NCBI GenBank assembly: GCA_013329415.1
Contig: DUKH01000047.1
Coordinates: forward strand, 6,813 to 39,033
DNA length: 32,221 nt
Direction of reading: 5' to 3'
DNA from: Methanosarcinaceae archaeon
GTDB taxonomy: Archaea > Halobacteriota > Methanosarcinia > Methanosarcinales > Methanosarcinaceae
Below the pieces are notes generated by a model. The model was not told the origin of the DNA and made no database searches. It saw nothing but the letters and a program-made list of their open reading frames with translations. The position numbers were made by a program, and so were the translations under genes. Each line of letters opens with the position of its first letter. Positions within the stretch are counted from its first letter, which is position 1. Of this stretch, positions 1-8,582 are shown piece after piece.

Positions 1-162
1 GTGTGGTGGATCCGGGTGTGGTCGGGGTTAACCCCTGTTTTTCCCTCGCTTTCTCTTTCTCTGCTGCTTCCGGGTGAGACACCACTTCTTTGTATAAAAT
101 AATTGGGTGTAATGAACCGGCTGCGGCTTTCTCCGAAGGTCCGTTTTTTAAAGAGGCGTGTG
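1..162. other. window edge, no gene seen
   Basis: No convincing reading frame lies here. A perfect 12-bp palindrome GGGGTTAACCCC at 24-35 is followed on the plus strand by a pyrimidine-rich run (about 36-70). This could be the terminator of a plus-strand gene that ends before the window, but the stem is only 4-5 bp, so the call is weak. Confidence 0.3.
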
Positions 163-621
163 TCAGTTCACGCCCCTTACCTGGAGCAGCTGGAATTCTA
201 TTTCGTCCGGGACCGTGGCCAGGAAAACAAAGGTGTTATAGCCCAGTTTCTGGACCTCTTTGATTGCCATTGACTGGGGTTCGGTCAGGTCTTTTGAGTC
301 GCTTACGATGCAGAAAGATTTCCTGCTTCCCGTGTTCACCAGGAAATTAAAGACTTCTGCATGGGTATTCAGGAAAGCGACCAGGTTTTTCAGCTCTTCC
401 CAGGTCCTGCACATGTGGATGTTCTTGGAGCCCATGTTTTCCACGTACCAGTCCCGGCTCACGTAGGAATAAGAGGCGTACTGTTCGTTCAGTTCCTCGT
501 AAGCTTTGAATATTTTGTTGATTTCCGTTCTCAGGTTTACCCATTTCCAGTTTTGCGTCTTGAAATAGCGGGCTGCCACGATTTCAAAGATTGCCTGCTT
601 GTCTTCGCATTCGAGTTTCAT
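163..621 (-). CDS. hypothetical protein, 152 aa
   Basis: I do not recognise this protein. It is soluble, with no signal peptide or membrane segment. The first half is rich in aromatic and charged residues (several Trp and Tyr), and the second half has a plausible alpha/beta pattern. The ATG at 621 is preferred over the in-frame GTG at 630 because an AGGTG Shine-Dalgarno (630-634) sits 8 nt before the ATG and would touch the GTG. It ends in TGA. It is monocistronic: no gene lies within 260 nt upstream, where a 33-bp degenerate repeat array is found. Its normal start signal and codon use argue that it is real. Function cannot be assigned. Confidence 0.75.
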   Translation of the reverse strand: MKLECEDKQAIFEIVAARYFKTQNWKWVNLRTEINKIFKAYEELNEQYASYSYVSRDWYVENMGSKNIHMCRTWEELKNLVAFLNTHAEVFNFLVNTGSRKSFCIVSDSKDLTEPQSMAIKEVQKLGYNTFVFLATVPDEIEFQLLQVRGVN

Positions 622-654
622 TTTCTTCACACCTGAAATGTTTTATTCTATCCA

Positions 655-753
655 TGTTTGAATTTCAGAAGTCCTGTTTGAAGGTCGTGTTTGGATGTCA
701 GGGGTCCTTTTTGAAGGTTAAATTTGAATTTCAGAGAGTATGTTTGAACTTAT
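655..753. repeat. three degenerate 33-bp tandem repeats
   Basis: Copies at 655-687, 688-720 and 721-753 share the pattern TGTTTGAATTTCAG, then about 6 nt, then TGTTTGAAGGT. The array lies in the gap between the unknown small gene and the dihydropteroate-synthase-related gene. Confidence 0.7.
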
Positions 754-890
754 CATGTTTTGGCCCGTTTTTCCGGTAAGAGGGAATTCCTTGCATGGAG
801 CTGTGTTGACTAAAACCTTTTCGGATTCTCTGTGAAACTTTTCTGGAATTATCTGTTGATTACGTCAGAAACTATATCCTGCTTTTCGGC

Positions 891-2372
891 TCAGAACTCG
901 TCGTCCTGGGCGTAGCTCCTGTTAAAGCGAAGCGCCAGTTCCGCTCTTTCAAGTTCCCTTCCCAGATAGGCTGCGTGGTCAAGGCGGGAGACTAGTTCGA
1001 GTTCAAGCAGGGTGTCCATGACTTCTCTTGCGCTTTCTCCTGCCACGGAGGTTTTTTCATGTTCAGCCACGATAAGCCCGCCGTTTCCGCGAACCCTGTC
1101 CGGCACGATCCAGATGCGTATGGGGCCTGCGGGGTCTAAGCGCCAGTTTTTTGAAGCCTTTGCCTGAACTGCATTTTCGGGCAGAGGGCCGTCCGGACGC
1201 CTGCGTTTTTCTTTGATCCGGAGGAGGTCGAGCCCCAGGTCCTTGGGGGAGCTTTCCCTTGTTTTTGAAAGTTGCATCATTTCGGAAGCCCTTTTCAGCT
1301 CTTCTATGGAACCCTGGGCCTTGTCACTGAATTCCGGAGTAAAGAGGATGCTTGCCCCTACTTCGGCTCCGATCCCGCAAAGGGCGGCGTTGACGCCTAT
1401 AGTGTCCACGTCCATTAGCTCTGTTACGTTCCCAACCCCGAAGAATACGGGGATTTCCGGGTAGGCCCTGTGGAACTCACGGTAGCGGACAATTGACTCC
1501 GTGATGTTGTGCCCGATTGGGTCAAGGACAGGGTCTGCAATTATTTTTTCAATCCCGAGCCTGCGGGCTGCTTCGATATTCCAGACAAGGCTTTCCAGGC
1601 TTTCTCCCTCATCCGGGATTACCACGGCGGCAGCTCCAGCTTTTGCCACTGCGGGCCCCGCGGTTTCCATGTTCGTCCCGTTCAGGCTCAGGACCAGGTC
1701 CGCCCCGGCTTCGATTCCTTCTTTGATAAGTACGGGGTCGAGGGTGTCTATGCTAATGGGGATTCCTGTCCGGGTTTTTGCCAGGGTAACCGTCCTGCCG
1801 GCCTGCCCGGGCTCGGTGTTCAGGGAGGCTCCAAGGTCGATTATATCCGCACCCCGGGCGACAAAAGCTTCGATTCTCCTTTCAAGGGTCCCGGGGTCAA
1901 GCTCGGTAGCTCCTACAATTTCTCCCATGACCTTCATGCGAGCTCCGCCTCCGAGTTTTACTTCCCTTAGGGTCAGGAGGGGCCGGGCATTTTCTTCGGC
2001 TTCCTTTACGAGCTTCAGGGCCATTTCCCTCCGCACGTCCGCAAGGAGTTCACAGGCAGGGATGGTTTTCGAAAACTCCACTTTCCCGGCAAAGGGGAGC
2101 ACGAAACTCAGGTCGTAGGCGTGCTTTGGGCCAAGCCGGATTTTGCACCCGAGTTCTTCCGAAACTTTTGAAAAGTCCCCTGCAACCAGCCCCGGGACCA
2201 GAATCAGCTCGATTTTTTTTGAAAAATTCGCTTCCTGAAAGGCTTTTAATAGTTTTTTAGGAGTGATGAAGGCGGCGATGTCTATATCAACAACAAGGAC
2301 GTCGGCTTTTTTCCCGGCCGCTTTCCTCACGGTATTTTCTGCAAGCCTTCCGGTTGCAATTAAAGTATCCAT
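891..2372 (-). CDS. dihydropteroate synthase-related protein (archaeal long form)
   Basis: This 493-aa protein has an N-terminal alpha/beta domain (about 1-140) and a DHPS-like TIM barrel (about 145-360) with pterin-binding features such as GADIIDLGAS and SIDTLDP. A further C-terminal domain follows. It is much longer than bacterial FolP (about 280 aa) and matches the methanogen 'dihydropteroate synthase-related' family. The family is suspected to act in pterin (tetrahydromethanopterin or sarcinapterin) metabolism, but its reaction is unproven as far as I know. The ATG at 2372 has no Shine-Dalgarno. A TATA-like CTTTTTAATTAG at about 2393-2404 on the minus strand would place transcription start almost at the ATG, so the message may be leaderless. 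It lies 187 nt downstream of ftsZ in the same direction. Confidence 0.85.
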   Translation of the reverse strand: MDTLIATGRLAENTVRKAAGKKADVLVVDIDIAAFITPKKLLKAFQEANFSKKIELILVPGLVAGDFSKVSEELGCKIRLGPKHAYDLSFVLPFAGKVEFSKTIPACELLADVRREMALKLVKEAEENARPLLTLREVKLGGGARMKVMGEIVGATELDPGTLERRIEAFVARGADIIDLGASLNTEPGQAGRTVTLAKTRTGIPISIDTLDPVLIKEGIEAGADLVLSLNGTNMETAGPAVAKAGAAAVVIPDEGESLESLVWNIEAARRLGIEKIIADPVLDPIGHNITESIVRYREFHRAYPEIPVFFGVGNVTELMDVDTIGVNAALCGIGAEVGASILFTPEFSDKAQGSIEELKRASEMMQLSKTRESSPKDLGLDLLRIKEKRRRPDGPLPENAVQAKASKNWRLDPAGPIRIWIVPDRVRGNGGLIVAEHEKTSVAGESAREVMDTLLELELVSRLDHAAYLGRELERAELALRFNRSYAQDDEF

Positions 2373-2559
2373 GTTTTTTACATAGAACCGCTAATTAAAA
2401 AGAGTATCTATTCAGGAAAAACCCGTACTCCTGCTTGCAGCTGCTTCCCCTGTTCGAAAGAGTTTTCCCGGCTCTTTTGCGTCTTACCTTTGCATTGTCG
2501 CAGGGATTGGAACCTTCCGGACCCGAAGCGGAGTTTCCGGGTTTTTGCCTGAACCTGTT

Positions 2560-3714
2560 TTAGTTTATGAAGTCAATGATCGAATTGTCGTTCTTTTTTC
2601 TTATTTCACCCATTTCTCCCCTTCTGGAGTCCTGGTTCACTCTTCCTAACCTCTTTGCCCGGAAGGCTTCGGCTTCGCTCTGGGGTTCCAGGATTCCGGC
2701 ACCTGCCTGGGGGCCGAGGATCTGGGCTGACTGGACACCGGTCATGATTGCCATAACACGGACCTTGCCCTCGTAATCGTCCCTGATTCTTGCGCCCCAG
2801 ATGACATTGGCGTTGGATGAAAGTTCGTAGGTGAGCATGGAGGCTATTTCTTCGGCTTCCTTCAGGCTCAGGTCCGGCCCTCCGGTCACATGCACCAGGC
2901 TTCCGCTTGCACCTTTGTAATCGACGTCAAGCAGGGGGTGGTTCAGGGCAGTCCGCACTACTTCCGTGCTCTTGTCCTGGCTCTTGGACTCGCCCACGAG
3001 CATTACGGCAACCCCGCCGCAGCTCATGATGGTCCTGATGTCGGCGTAGTCGAGGTTGATCAGCGAAGGCACGGTGATGGTTTCGGTTATGCCTTTCACG
3101 GTTTCGGAAATGAGCTGGTCCATGACGGAGAATGCCTGGTCGATTGGCAGGTTGGGCACGTAGTTGAGCAGCCTGTTGTTGTCCAGGACGATCACGGTGT
3201 CCGCTGCCCGGCGGAGGTCTTCAAGTCCTTCCTCTGCCTTGACAGTGCGGGCTCTCTCAACCCTGAAGGGGCTGGAGACCATGCCTACTACGATGGCTCC
3301 CTGCTCTTTTGCGACTTCTGCGACTACGGGGGCAACTCCGGTCCCGGTACCTCCACCGAGGCCCGCGGTGACGAATACGAGGTCAGCGTCTTTTAATACT
3401 TCTTCAAGAGTGCCTCTTGCAAGTTCGGCGGCTTTCTTCCCGGTTTCGGGGTAACCGCCGGCTCCCAGCCCTCTCGTGAGGGTTTTTCCCACCAGGATCT
3501 TCTTGTCAGCCCTTACGTTGTCCAGGTGCTGCTTGTCAGTGTTGATGCAGACGGTTTCCGCACCTTCGATCCCGATATTGTAGAGTCGGTTTATGGTGTT
3601 GTTTCCGGCACCCCCGCAGCCTACGATCATGATCCTCGGCTGGCCGAATTCTTCAAAATCTTCCTCGGACGCCGCTTTTTTCCGGAATTCCTTCTCTTTT
3701 TCAGTATACTTCAT
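2560..3714 (-). CDS. ftsZ: cell division protein FtsZ, FtsZ2-type
   Basis: This tubulin-family GTPase forms the cytokinetic ring. It has 384 aa, the usual length. The N-terminal GCGGAGNNT motif (about 32-40) and the tubulin signature GGGTGTG (about 120-126) bind GTP; the T7-loop region NLDYADI follows at about 220. The segments [13 protein letters not shown] and [11 protein letters not shown] resemble haloarchaeal FtsZ2 rather than FtsZ1, an assignment made from memory of those sequences. The C-terminal tail after about 330 is charged and ends near NSIIDFIN, a possible partner-binding peptide. The start at 3714 has an AGGA element a few nt upstream. It is transcribed away from the HAD hydrolase across an 894-nt AT-rich spacer. 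Confidence 0.96.
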   Translation of the reverse strand: MKYTEKEKEFRKKAASEEDFEEFGQPRIMIVGCGGAGNNTINRLYNIGIEGAETVCINTDKQHLDNVRADKKILVGKTLTRGLGAGGYPETGKKAAELARGTLEEVLKDADLVFVTAGLGGGTGTGVAPVVAEVAKEQGAIVVGMVSSPFRVERARTVKAEEGLEDLRRAADTVIVLDNNRLLNYVPNLPIDQAFSVMDQLISETVKGITETITVPSLINLDYADIRTIMSCGGVAVMLVGESKSQDKSTEVVRTALNHPLLDVDYKGASGSLVHVTGGPDLSLKEAEEIASMLTYELSSNANVIWGARIRDDYEGKVRVMAIMTGVQSAQILGPQAGAGILEPQSEAEAFRAKRLGRVNQDSRRGEMGEIRKKNDNSIIDFIN

Positions 3715-4608
3715 TGCTTCCTGTACTATAGATTGCAGTTCATCCCCTCTGCTGGATCTTTTTTAATAATTGTTTTCCTTCAACTCCCCACCCTGTGTTC
3801 AGGAGGTCAATTATTTTGGAATACTATTGAGTGAATTTTGAGAGATAACCAATAAAACATCTATGAATATTTTTCATCCGTTATCTTTAAAAAGCTGGCA
3901 CTCAACTGAACTTAAATATTTTGGACCTATTTATGGATTATACTTAAGTTGTATATCAAGTTTATATATGTCACCCATCAATTTTATATGTGTTTCCTTT
4001 TCCCATCCTGTATCCAGGGATTTTAGGATATCATTAATCTGGGCTGTGCCGAAAACCTTATATGCGATTGTCGAAACCTTCCCCGAAATATATCGTTCCT
4101 AAGGAAAGTTTCTCTGTCCTGACATGTCAGGGCAAATTTTTTGTTGGTTCGTTTATTTATATATTTTACATTTTTTTGTTTGATTTATATACTACTAATT
4201 CTATTTTTTTAGAACCCAGGAACATTTAAGTCCTGAATTTCAAATCTGGTGAAATCGTTTATATTATTAGTATTTAAGTAGAATTCTTAAATTTATATGT
4301 TTTGTGGTACCTGCCAAAAATTTGAAGGCAATCTTTTAATTTTTTTATTAAATGTGATATGACTTAAAAAAAATATTTATCAAAATGTTTATCACAATAT
4401 AAGGTATCTATACAATTCTTTATGCTCAACTTTTCCCCTTTATTATTCCTTTCACTTCTTAATAATATTATAAAGTCCTCTCACTTCCTCGACAGCTGTA
4501 GCTGGCAGGGGGCTGTTTACGCATAACAATTCAAATAGTTCTCTGGGAAAGCTTTAAAGCCTGAAAACTATTCCTACTTTATCAAACCTTCTCAATGGGG
4601 CTAAAATA
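3715..4608. other. AT-rich divergent intergenic region
   Basis: This 894-nt spacer separates ftsZ (minus) from the HAD hydrolase (plus). It holds two adjacent perfect palindromes, TTCCTAAGGAA at 4096-4106 and CCTGACATGTCAGG at 4118-4131, the second followed by T6 at about 4136. Several TATA-like stretches lie at 4150-4290, and a short GC-richer island around 4490-4530 contains CAGCTGTAGCTG. A 79-codon frame at 3863-4102 is probably noise. I see no tRNA or known RNA. Confidence 0.6.
4096..4141 (+). terminator. palindrome pair with T-run, possible terminator or operator
   Basis: An 11-bp palindrome (4096-4106), a 14-bp palindrome (4118-4131) and then T6 on the plus strand form a terminator-like hairpin plus U-run. 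No convincing plus-strand gene precedes it, so it could equally be a protein-binding site or the end of a small RNA. Confidence 0.35.
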
Positions 4609-5265
4609 GTGTTAAAAGCGTTAATTTTTGATATGGACGGCGTCCTTGTGGATTCAATGCCCTTTCATGCGGCTGCCTGGAAAAGAGCTTTTCTGGAAAT
4701 GGGCATGGTAATCCGGGATGAAGACATCTATGCAATCGAAGGTTCAAACCCTATCACGGGGTTGCCCCTGCTTATCAGATGTGCAGGGGAAGACCCTGAA
4801 GCTTTTGATTTTGAAGAAATCACCGCAATCTACCGTCAGGAATTTGGAAAGATCTTTGAGCTAAAGGCTTTCGAAGGTATGAAGGAATGCCTTGAAACCC
4901 TGAAAAGCCGCTACCTCCTCTCTGTGGTCTCGGGCTCGGACAGGTTGATCGTTAACGGAATCCTGGGCCAGCTTTTTCCGGGGGTCTTCGATGCCGTGGT
5001 CACGGGAGATGATGTTATCTACGCAAAGCCCCATCCCGACCCTTTCCTGAAAGCTGTCGAACTCTTGCAGGTAAGAAAAGAAGAATGCCTTGTAATCGAA
5101 AATGCTATTTTTGGCGTGGAATCTGCAAAGAGGGCGGATATTTACTGCATCGGAGTCCCCACATATGTCGATTTTGAGCAGCTGGACCGGGCTGACCTGG
5201 TGGTAGGTGGTCATAGGGAACTCATGGAGCATCTGCTGAGCCTGGACTCTTCTCCCTCTATCTAA
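4609..5265 (+). CDS. HAD-superfamily hydrolase, beta-phosphoglucomutase/phosphatase-like
   Basis: This 218-aa protein is a HAD hydrolase of subfamily IA. The nucleophile motif DMDGVLVDS has Asp8 and Asp10. The helical cap spans about 17-85. Motif II is VVSGSDR (about 106-112), and the motif III Lys is Lys140 in AKPHPDP. Motif IV reads ENA (Glu164-Asn165) where beta-phosphoglucomutase has Glu-Asp; I recall this ENA form from other archaeal HAD proteins. The substrate cannot be predicted and is probably a small sugar phosphate or other phosphomonoester. The start is GTG at 4609 with only a weak GGGG element before it. It is monocistronic and converges on fttA across a tandem-repeat spacer. Confidence 0.9.
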   Translation: MLKALIFDMDGVLVDSMPFHAAAWKRAFLEMGMVIRDEDIYAIEGSNPITGLPLLIRCAGEDPEAFDFEEITAIYRQEFGKIFELKAFEGMKECLETLKSRYLLSVVSGSDRLIVNGILGQLFPGVFDAVVTGDDVIYAKPHPDPFLKAVELLQVRKEECLVIENAIFGVESAKRADIYCIGVPTYVDFEQLDRADLVVGGHRELMEHLLSLDSSPSI

Positions 5266-5269
5266 TTTC

Positions 5270-5424
5270 TTTGAAAACAGCTCAAATAGTTTTTAAAATA
5301 GCTCAAATAGCTTTTAAAACAGCTCAAATAGCTTTTAAATAGTTCTAATCGCTTTAAAAACAGCTCAAATAGTTTTAAAATAGCTCAAATAGCTTTTAAA
5401 TAGTTCTAATCGCTTTAAAAACAG
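5270..5424. repeat. tandem repeats, 20-bp unit within a 61-bp higher-order unit
   Basis: About seven degenerate copies of a 20-21-bp unit like AGCTCAAATAGCTTTTAAA occur. On top of this, a 43-bp segment at 5321-5363 recurs identically at 5382-5424, giving a 61-bp period of three basic units. The array fills the gap between the converging HAD and fttA genes. Confidence 0.85.
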
Positions 5425-5509
5425 ATATAATTTCTTTAAAAACTGATCGATTAACTTTTAATACAGCTCTAATTCATATCCTAAAAATGTTTTTTTTGTA
5501 AAAAATTTT

Positions 5510-5569
5510 GTTTTTAAGGAAAAAGAAATAAGGAAAAAGAAAAGTGGTGACTCTCCCGGGGGAGGTCAC
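5510..5569 (-). terminator. fttA terminator hairpin and U-rich tail
   Basis: On the minus strand, GTGAC + CTCC pairs with GGAG + GTCAC (5547-5569) with one bulged base. The fttA stop codon lies inside the stem. It is followed by a long pyrimidine tract with several T4-T5 runs down to about 5515. This has the form of a strong U-rich archaeal terminator. Confidence 0.7.
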
Positions 5570-7479
5570 AGCAACCTTACGGTTTCCAGGTTTGTAAGTG
5601 CCCTGGTCTCGATCTTCAGTTTCTTGTAAATCGAGCTTGCAAGGTCGATACAGGCCTTTTCTTCCCCGTGTTCGGTGAAGACCCTTTCGGGGCGGGGCTG
5701 CATCTTCTTGATGTAGTCCATGAGCTGCCTTCTGTCCGAGTGTCCGGAAAAACCGTCCACAACCTGCACTTCCATGTTCATCTTGAGGATTTCGGTGCTT
5801 CCGTTCTTTCCGGTCATGGGGATTTCCTTCCATCCTTTCTGGATCCGGCGCCCGGTTGTCCCGTCAGCCTGGTACCCGACGAATACAAGGGTGTTGCGGG
5901 CGTCTTCTGCAAAATTCCTGAAGTAGTCCATAACCGGCCCGCCGTTCATCATACCGGAGGTGGAGAGGATAACGCAGGGGTGCGGGTTCTGGATAATCTT
6001 CTGGCGCATATCGTGGGAGTCCACGGGCTTGAAACACTCTGCAAGGAAGGGGTTCTGGCCCTTCTGGAAGATCAGTTTCCTCAGGTCGTTGTTCAGGTAT
6101 TCGGGGTGGGTCGCATGGATCGCGGTGGCTTCCCAGATCATCCCGTCCAGGTAGACAGGGATATTGGGGATGATTCCTTTCCTTATGGACTCCTCGAGCA
6201 CGATCATGACTTCCTGGCTGCGTCCTACCGCAAAAGCCGGGATCAGGACAAGCCCTCCCCTCTCAATGGTTTCCTTAACAACCCGCTGGAGGTTCTTTTC
6301 AGAGTCCCGGAGAGCTGGCTGGAAGGCGTTTGCATTCCCGTATGTGGCTTCCGAAATGACGGTCTCAACTCTCGGGAACCTGTTGACTGCAGGGTCAAAG
6401 AGCCTGGTCTTTTCGTACTTGTAGTCCCCGGTGAAGACCACGTTGTGAAGCCCGTCCCCAATATGGAAGTGGGAAATTGCTGAGCCCAGGATGTGGCCTG
6501 CGTTGTGGAAGGTCAGTTTGATGTCCGGGGCAATGTCAGTAACCTCTTCGTAGTCCAGGGGGATGGTGTGTTTGAGGGTCTTTGTGATCATCGCTGATTC
6601 GTAGGGGATCTTTTTCCCTTCTTTTGCTGCCACGTCGATGTAGTCGAGCTGGAGCAGCACCATCAGGTCCCTGGTGGGAGGAGTACAGTAAACAGGCCCC
6701 TCATAGCCATACTTGAAAAGCAGAGGAACCAGGCCCTGGTGGTCCAGGTGGGCGTGAGTTACTATTACGGCATCGATCTGGTTAAGGGGGAAAACTTCCG
6801 GGACATAGAGGAAAGGGGTCATGTTCTCGTCGGAACCGACGTTGACTCCGCAGTCGATCAAGACCCTGGAATCCGGGGTTGAGAGCAGGAAACAGCTTCT
6901 TCCAACTTCCTTGCATCCCCCGAGTGCAGTTACCCTGACCCACTGGTCTTTTGATGTACATTCCCTGTGTATCTTCCTCCCCACGGATTTCAGGATTTCC
7001 TTCCTTTCCTTGAGGTTGTTCCTCATGAATTCTCTAATGTTCTTAACAGTACGGGATTTGATGGGTGGAGTCCTGGCAACCTTGGGGATCCAACCTATCT
7101 GTTTTGTGATCTCACGGAGGGTTGCGCCGTGCTTTCCGATGACAAGTCCCGGTTTTTCGGCTTCGATTATCACTTCTCCGGAGTCAGGATCAAAGTAGTA
7201 ACTTGAGATTACGGATTCCTTTGGAACAACTTCTTCGATGATAGAAATAGAGTCTTCGGGAGTTGCAAGCACCCTCAGGTCCGGGCGCATGGCGATGCGC
7301 GTCCGGAGTTCCTTTGCCAGGTTGCGGATGATGTTTCCGTCGTCAGCGAATTTGCGGGGTTCTTCTGTATAAAGTACGAGCTGGGGCCCCTCGAATTCGA
7401 CGTCGGTTATCGTAACTCCTGCCGGCAGATTTCTCTCAATTTTCTTTTTGAGGTCTAATAGCACGTCTTCAATAGGCAT
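5566..7479 (-). CDS. fttA: archaeal CPSF1 / FttA, transcription termination ribonuclease
   Basis: This 637-aa protein is the archaeal homologue of CPSF73, which cleaves nascent RNA after U-rich tracts and terminates transcription. An N-terminal KH region has a GKHG loop at about 115-118. The metallo-beta-lactamase domain carries THAHLDHQG (241-249), whose His/Asp residues bind two zincs, and further ligands in NAGHILGSA and FTGDYKYE. A beta-CASP domain is inserted, and the C-terminal part holds SGHSD and the conserved FTEHGE. All catalytic motifs are intact and the length is canonical. The ATG at 7479 is preceded by AAGGAAG at about 7 nt. It follows psmB in the same direction after 118 nt, a pairing I recall from other euryarchaea. 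Its leader holds a striking series of U-runs. Confidence 0.95.
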   Translation of the reverse strand: MPIEDVLLDLKKKIERNLPAGVTITDVEFEGPQLVLYTEEPRKFADDGNIIRNLAKELRTRIAMRPDLRVLATPEDSISIIEEVVPKESVISSYYFDPDSGEVIIEAEKPGLVIGKHGATLREITKQIGWIPKVARTPPIKSRTVKNIREFMRNNLKERKEILKSVGRKIHRECTSKDQWVRVTALGGCKEVGRSCFLLSTPDSRVLIDCGVNVGSDENMTPFLYVPEVFPLNQIDAVIVTHAHLDHQGLVPLLFKYGYEGPVYCTPPTRDLMVLLQLDYIDVAAKEGKKIPYESAMITKTLKHTIPLDYEEVTDIAPDIKLTFHNAGHILGSAISHFHIGDGLHNVVFTGDYKYEKTRLFDPAVNRFPRVETVISEATYGNANAFQPALRDSEKNLQRVVKETIERGGLVLIPAFAVGRSQEVMIVLEESIRKGIIPNIPVYLDGMIWEATAIHATHPEYLNNDLRKLIFQKGQNPFLAECFKPVDSHDMRQKIIQNPHPCVILSTSGMMNGGPVMDYFRNFAEDARNTLVFVGYQADGTTGRRIQKGWKEIPMTGKNGSTEILKMNMEVQVVDGFSGHSDRRQLMDYIKKMQPRPERVFTEHGEEKACIDLASSIYKKLKIETRALTNLETVRLL

Positions 7480-7597
7480 TAAAAATCTTCCTTTTTGTCA
7501 AAAAATCAAAAAATGTAAAATGATGGAAAAAAATTGTATTGGTAAAAAGATGTTAGTTTATATTTTAAAATAAACAACCAACAGTTTAATTTTTTTG
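7480..7597 (-). promoter_or_regulatory. psmB-fttA spacer with five U-runs
   Basis: Read on the minus strand, the leader of fttA contains, from upstream down, U5 (7544-7548), U7 (7527-7533), U4 (7517-7520), U6 (7508-7513) and U6 (7500-7505), with a further U5 at 7481-7485 beside the start codon. A short inverted repeat GTTTAT/ATAAAC lies upstream of them. The tract could end the psmB transcript and could let FttA control its own gene. Confidence 0.5.
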
Positions 7598-8230
7598 TTA
7601 GTTGAATAATGCCCTCTTGGCCTTTATAGCTCCCGGATCCAGCCTTGTGAATGTCTCCTTTGTAATTACAACCGCATCAACGTTTTCTCCTGAAGCGGAG
7701 TCCCTTTTCATTGAGTTGTGGATCGCCCGGACTGCAAGGTCAAGACCTTCCTCTACTGTCATGTCTTCCCTGTAGTGGTCTTCAAGGACGCCGTAAGCCA
7801 TGGGTGAACCGGAACCTGTGGCTGAGATCTTTGTCTCTTCAATGCTTCCTCCCAGCGGGTCCAGGGAATAAATGGAAGGCCCATTCTTGTCCATGCCTCC
7901 GATAAGGAGCTGAACCATCATTGGGTAATAGCGGTTTGCACTAAGTAAGTTGGACATCAAAGTGGTGATCCCTTTGATTGTCATGGATTCGTTCCTGCGC
8001 ATCTTATAGAGTTTCGATTCCACACTGATAAGCCGGACCAGCTGCTGGGCATCGCCGACAGAACCGGCAGTTGTCATCCCAACCAGGTCGTCTATCTGGT
8101 AAACTTTCTTTGCAGTTTTACTTGCAATGAAGTTTCCCATTGTGGCTCTCTGCTCGCTTGCGAGCACTATACCGTCGGTACATACTACTCCTACGGTAGT
8201 TGTGCCCTTTAGATATTTCTCATTATCCAT
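7598..8230 (-). CDS. psmB: proteasome subunit beta
   Basis: This is the catalytic beta subunit of the 20S proteasome. The propeptide MDNEKYLKG is cleaved before TTTVG, exposing the N-terminal nucleophile Thr10. Downstream are the catalytic Lys region ([11 protein letters not shown]) and the conserved SGSPMAYG and SASGEN segments. The 210-aa product is close to the M. thermophila protein as I remember it. The ATG at 8230 is chosen over the one at 8236 because GAGGG lies 7 nt before it and would be too close to the other. A promoter with BRE and TATA lies about 160 nt upstream. The alpha subunit is not in this window. Confidence 0.97.
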   Translation of the reverse strand: MDNEKYLKGTTTVGVVCTDGIVLASEQRATMGNFIASKTAKKVYQIDDLVGMTTAGSVGDAQQLVRLISVESKLYKMRRNESMTIKGITTLMSNLLSANRYYPMMVQLLIGGMDKNGPSIYSLDPLGGSIEETKISATGSGSPMAYGVLEDHYREDMTVEEGLDLAVRAIHNSMKRDSASGENVDAVVITKETFTRLDPGAIKAKRALFN

Positions 8231-8305
8231 AAACATACCCTCATAATTAAACTTTAAAATGAGAAAATGTTGCTAAAAAAAATGTTTTGGTTGAGGTGAG
8301 CATTT

Positions 8306-8365
8306 TTAGCTTGAATTGCAGGATTCGGCAATTCAATTCTTAGTTTGAACTGCAAGATTTAGCAA
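8306..8365. repeat. imperfect 34-bp direct duplication in the psmB leader
   Basis: TTAGCTTGAATTGCAGGATT at 8306 onward recurs as TTAGTTTGAACTGCAAGATT at 8340 onward; each copy runs on to a GCAA. Both copies fall within the predicted psmB leader. Confidence 0.6.
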
Positions 8366-8406
8366 CCCATTATCTCATTATTAATTTCGATATATATAAC
8401 TTTTCC
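8366..8406 (-). promoter_or_regulatory. predicted psmB promoter
   Basis: On the minus strand GGAAAAG (BRE-like, 8400-8406) directly precedes TTATATATA (8391-8399). Transcription would start near 8366, giving psmB a leader of about 135 nt. Confidence 0.6.
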
Positions 8407-8582
8407 TCTAATTTTTTTAATAATAGTGTTTTAATGTATCTTCAGGAGGCTGCTTCCGAAAAATTCTATGGGATTCTTTTTCGTCTCACAAATGCAGTCT
8501 CACAAATGCAACCTGAAGGTTTCCTTTAAAGGCCCTTCCGGCAAAGAAACTTCTTAGAAGCGTATTTTCATAGGTTCGTTTT

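Noticed and set aside
1501-2118. 205-codon plus-strand frame
   Set aside because: Antisense shadow of the dihydropteroate-synthase-related gene, rich in Ser, Arg and Pro as expected of a shadow.
3863-4102. 79-codon plus-strand frame ending just before a palindrome and T-run
   Set aside because: No Shine-Dalgarno and a composition (Ser, Ile, Phe, Tyr) typical of translated AT-rich DNA; the nearby terminator-like palindrome kept it under consideration.
4735-4755. GGTTCAAACCC resembling a tRNA T-loop
   Set aside because: It lies inside the HAD coding region and no acceptor stem or anticodon arm can be built around it.
5668-6483. 271-codon plus-strand frame
   Set aside because: Antisense shadow of fttA, which has intact catalytic motifs.
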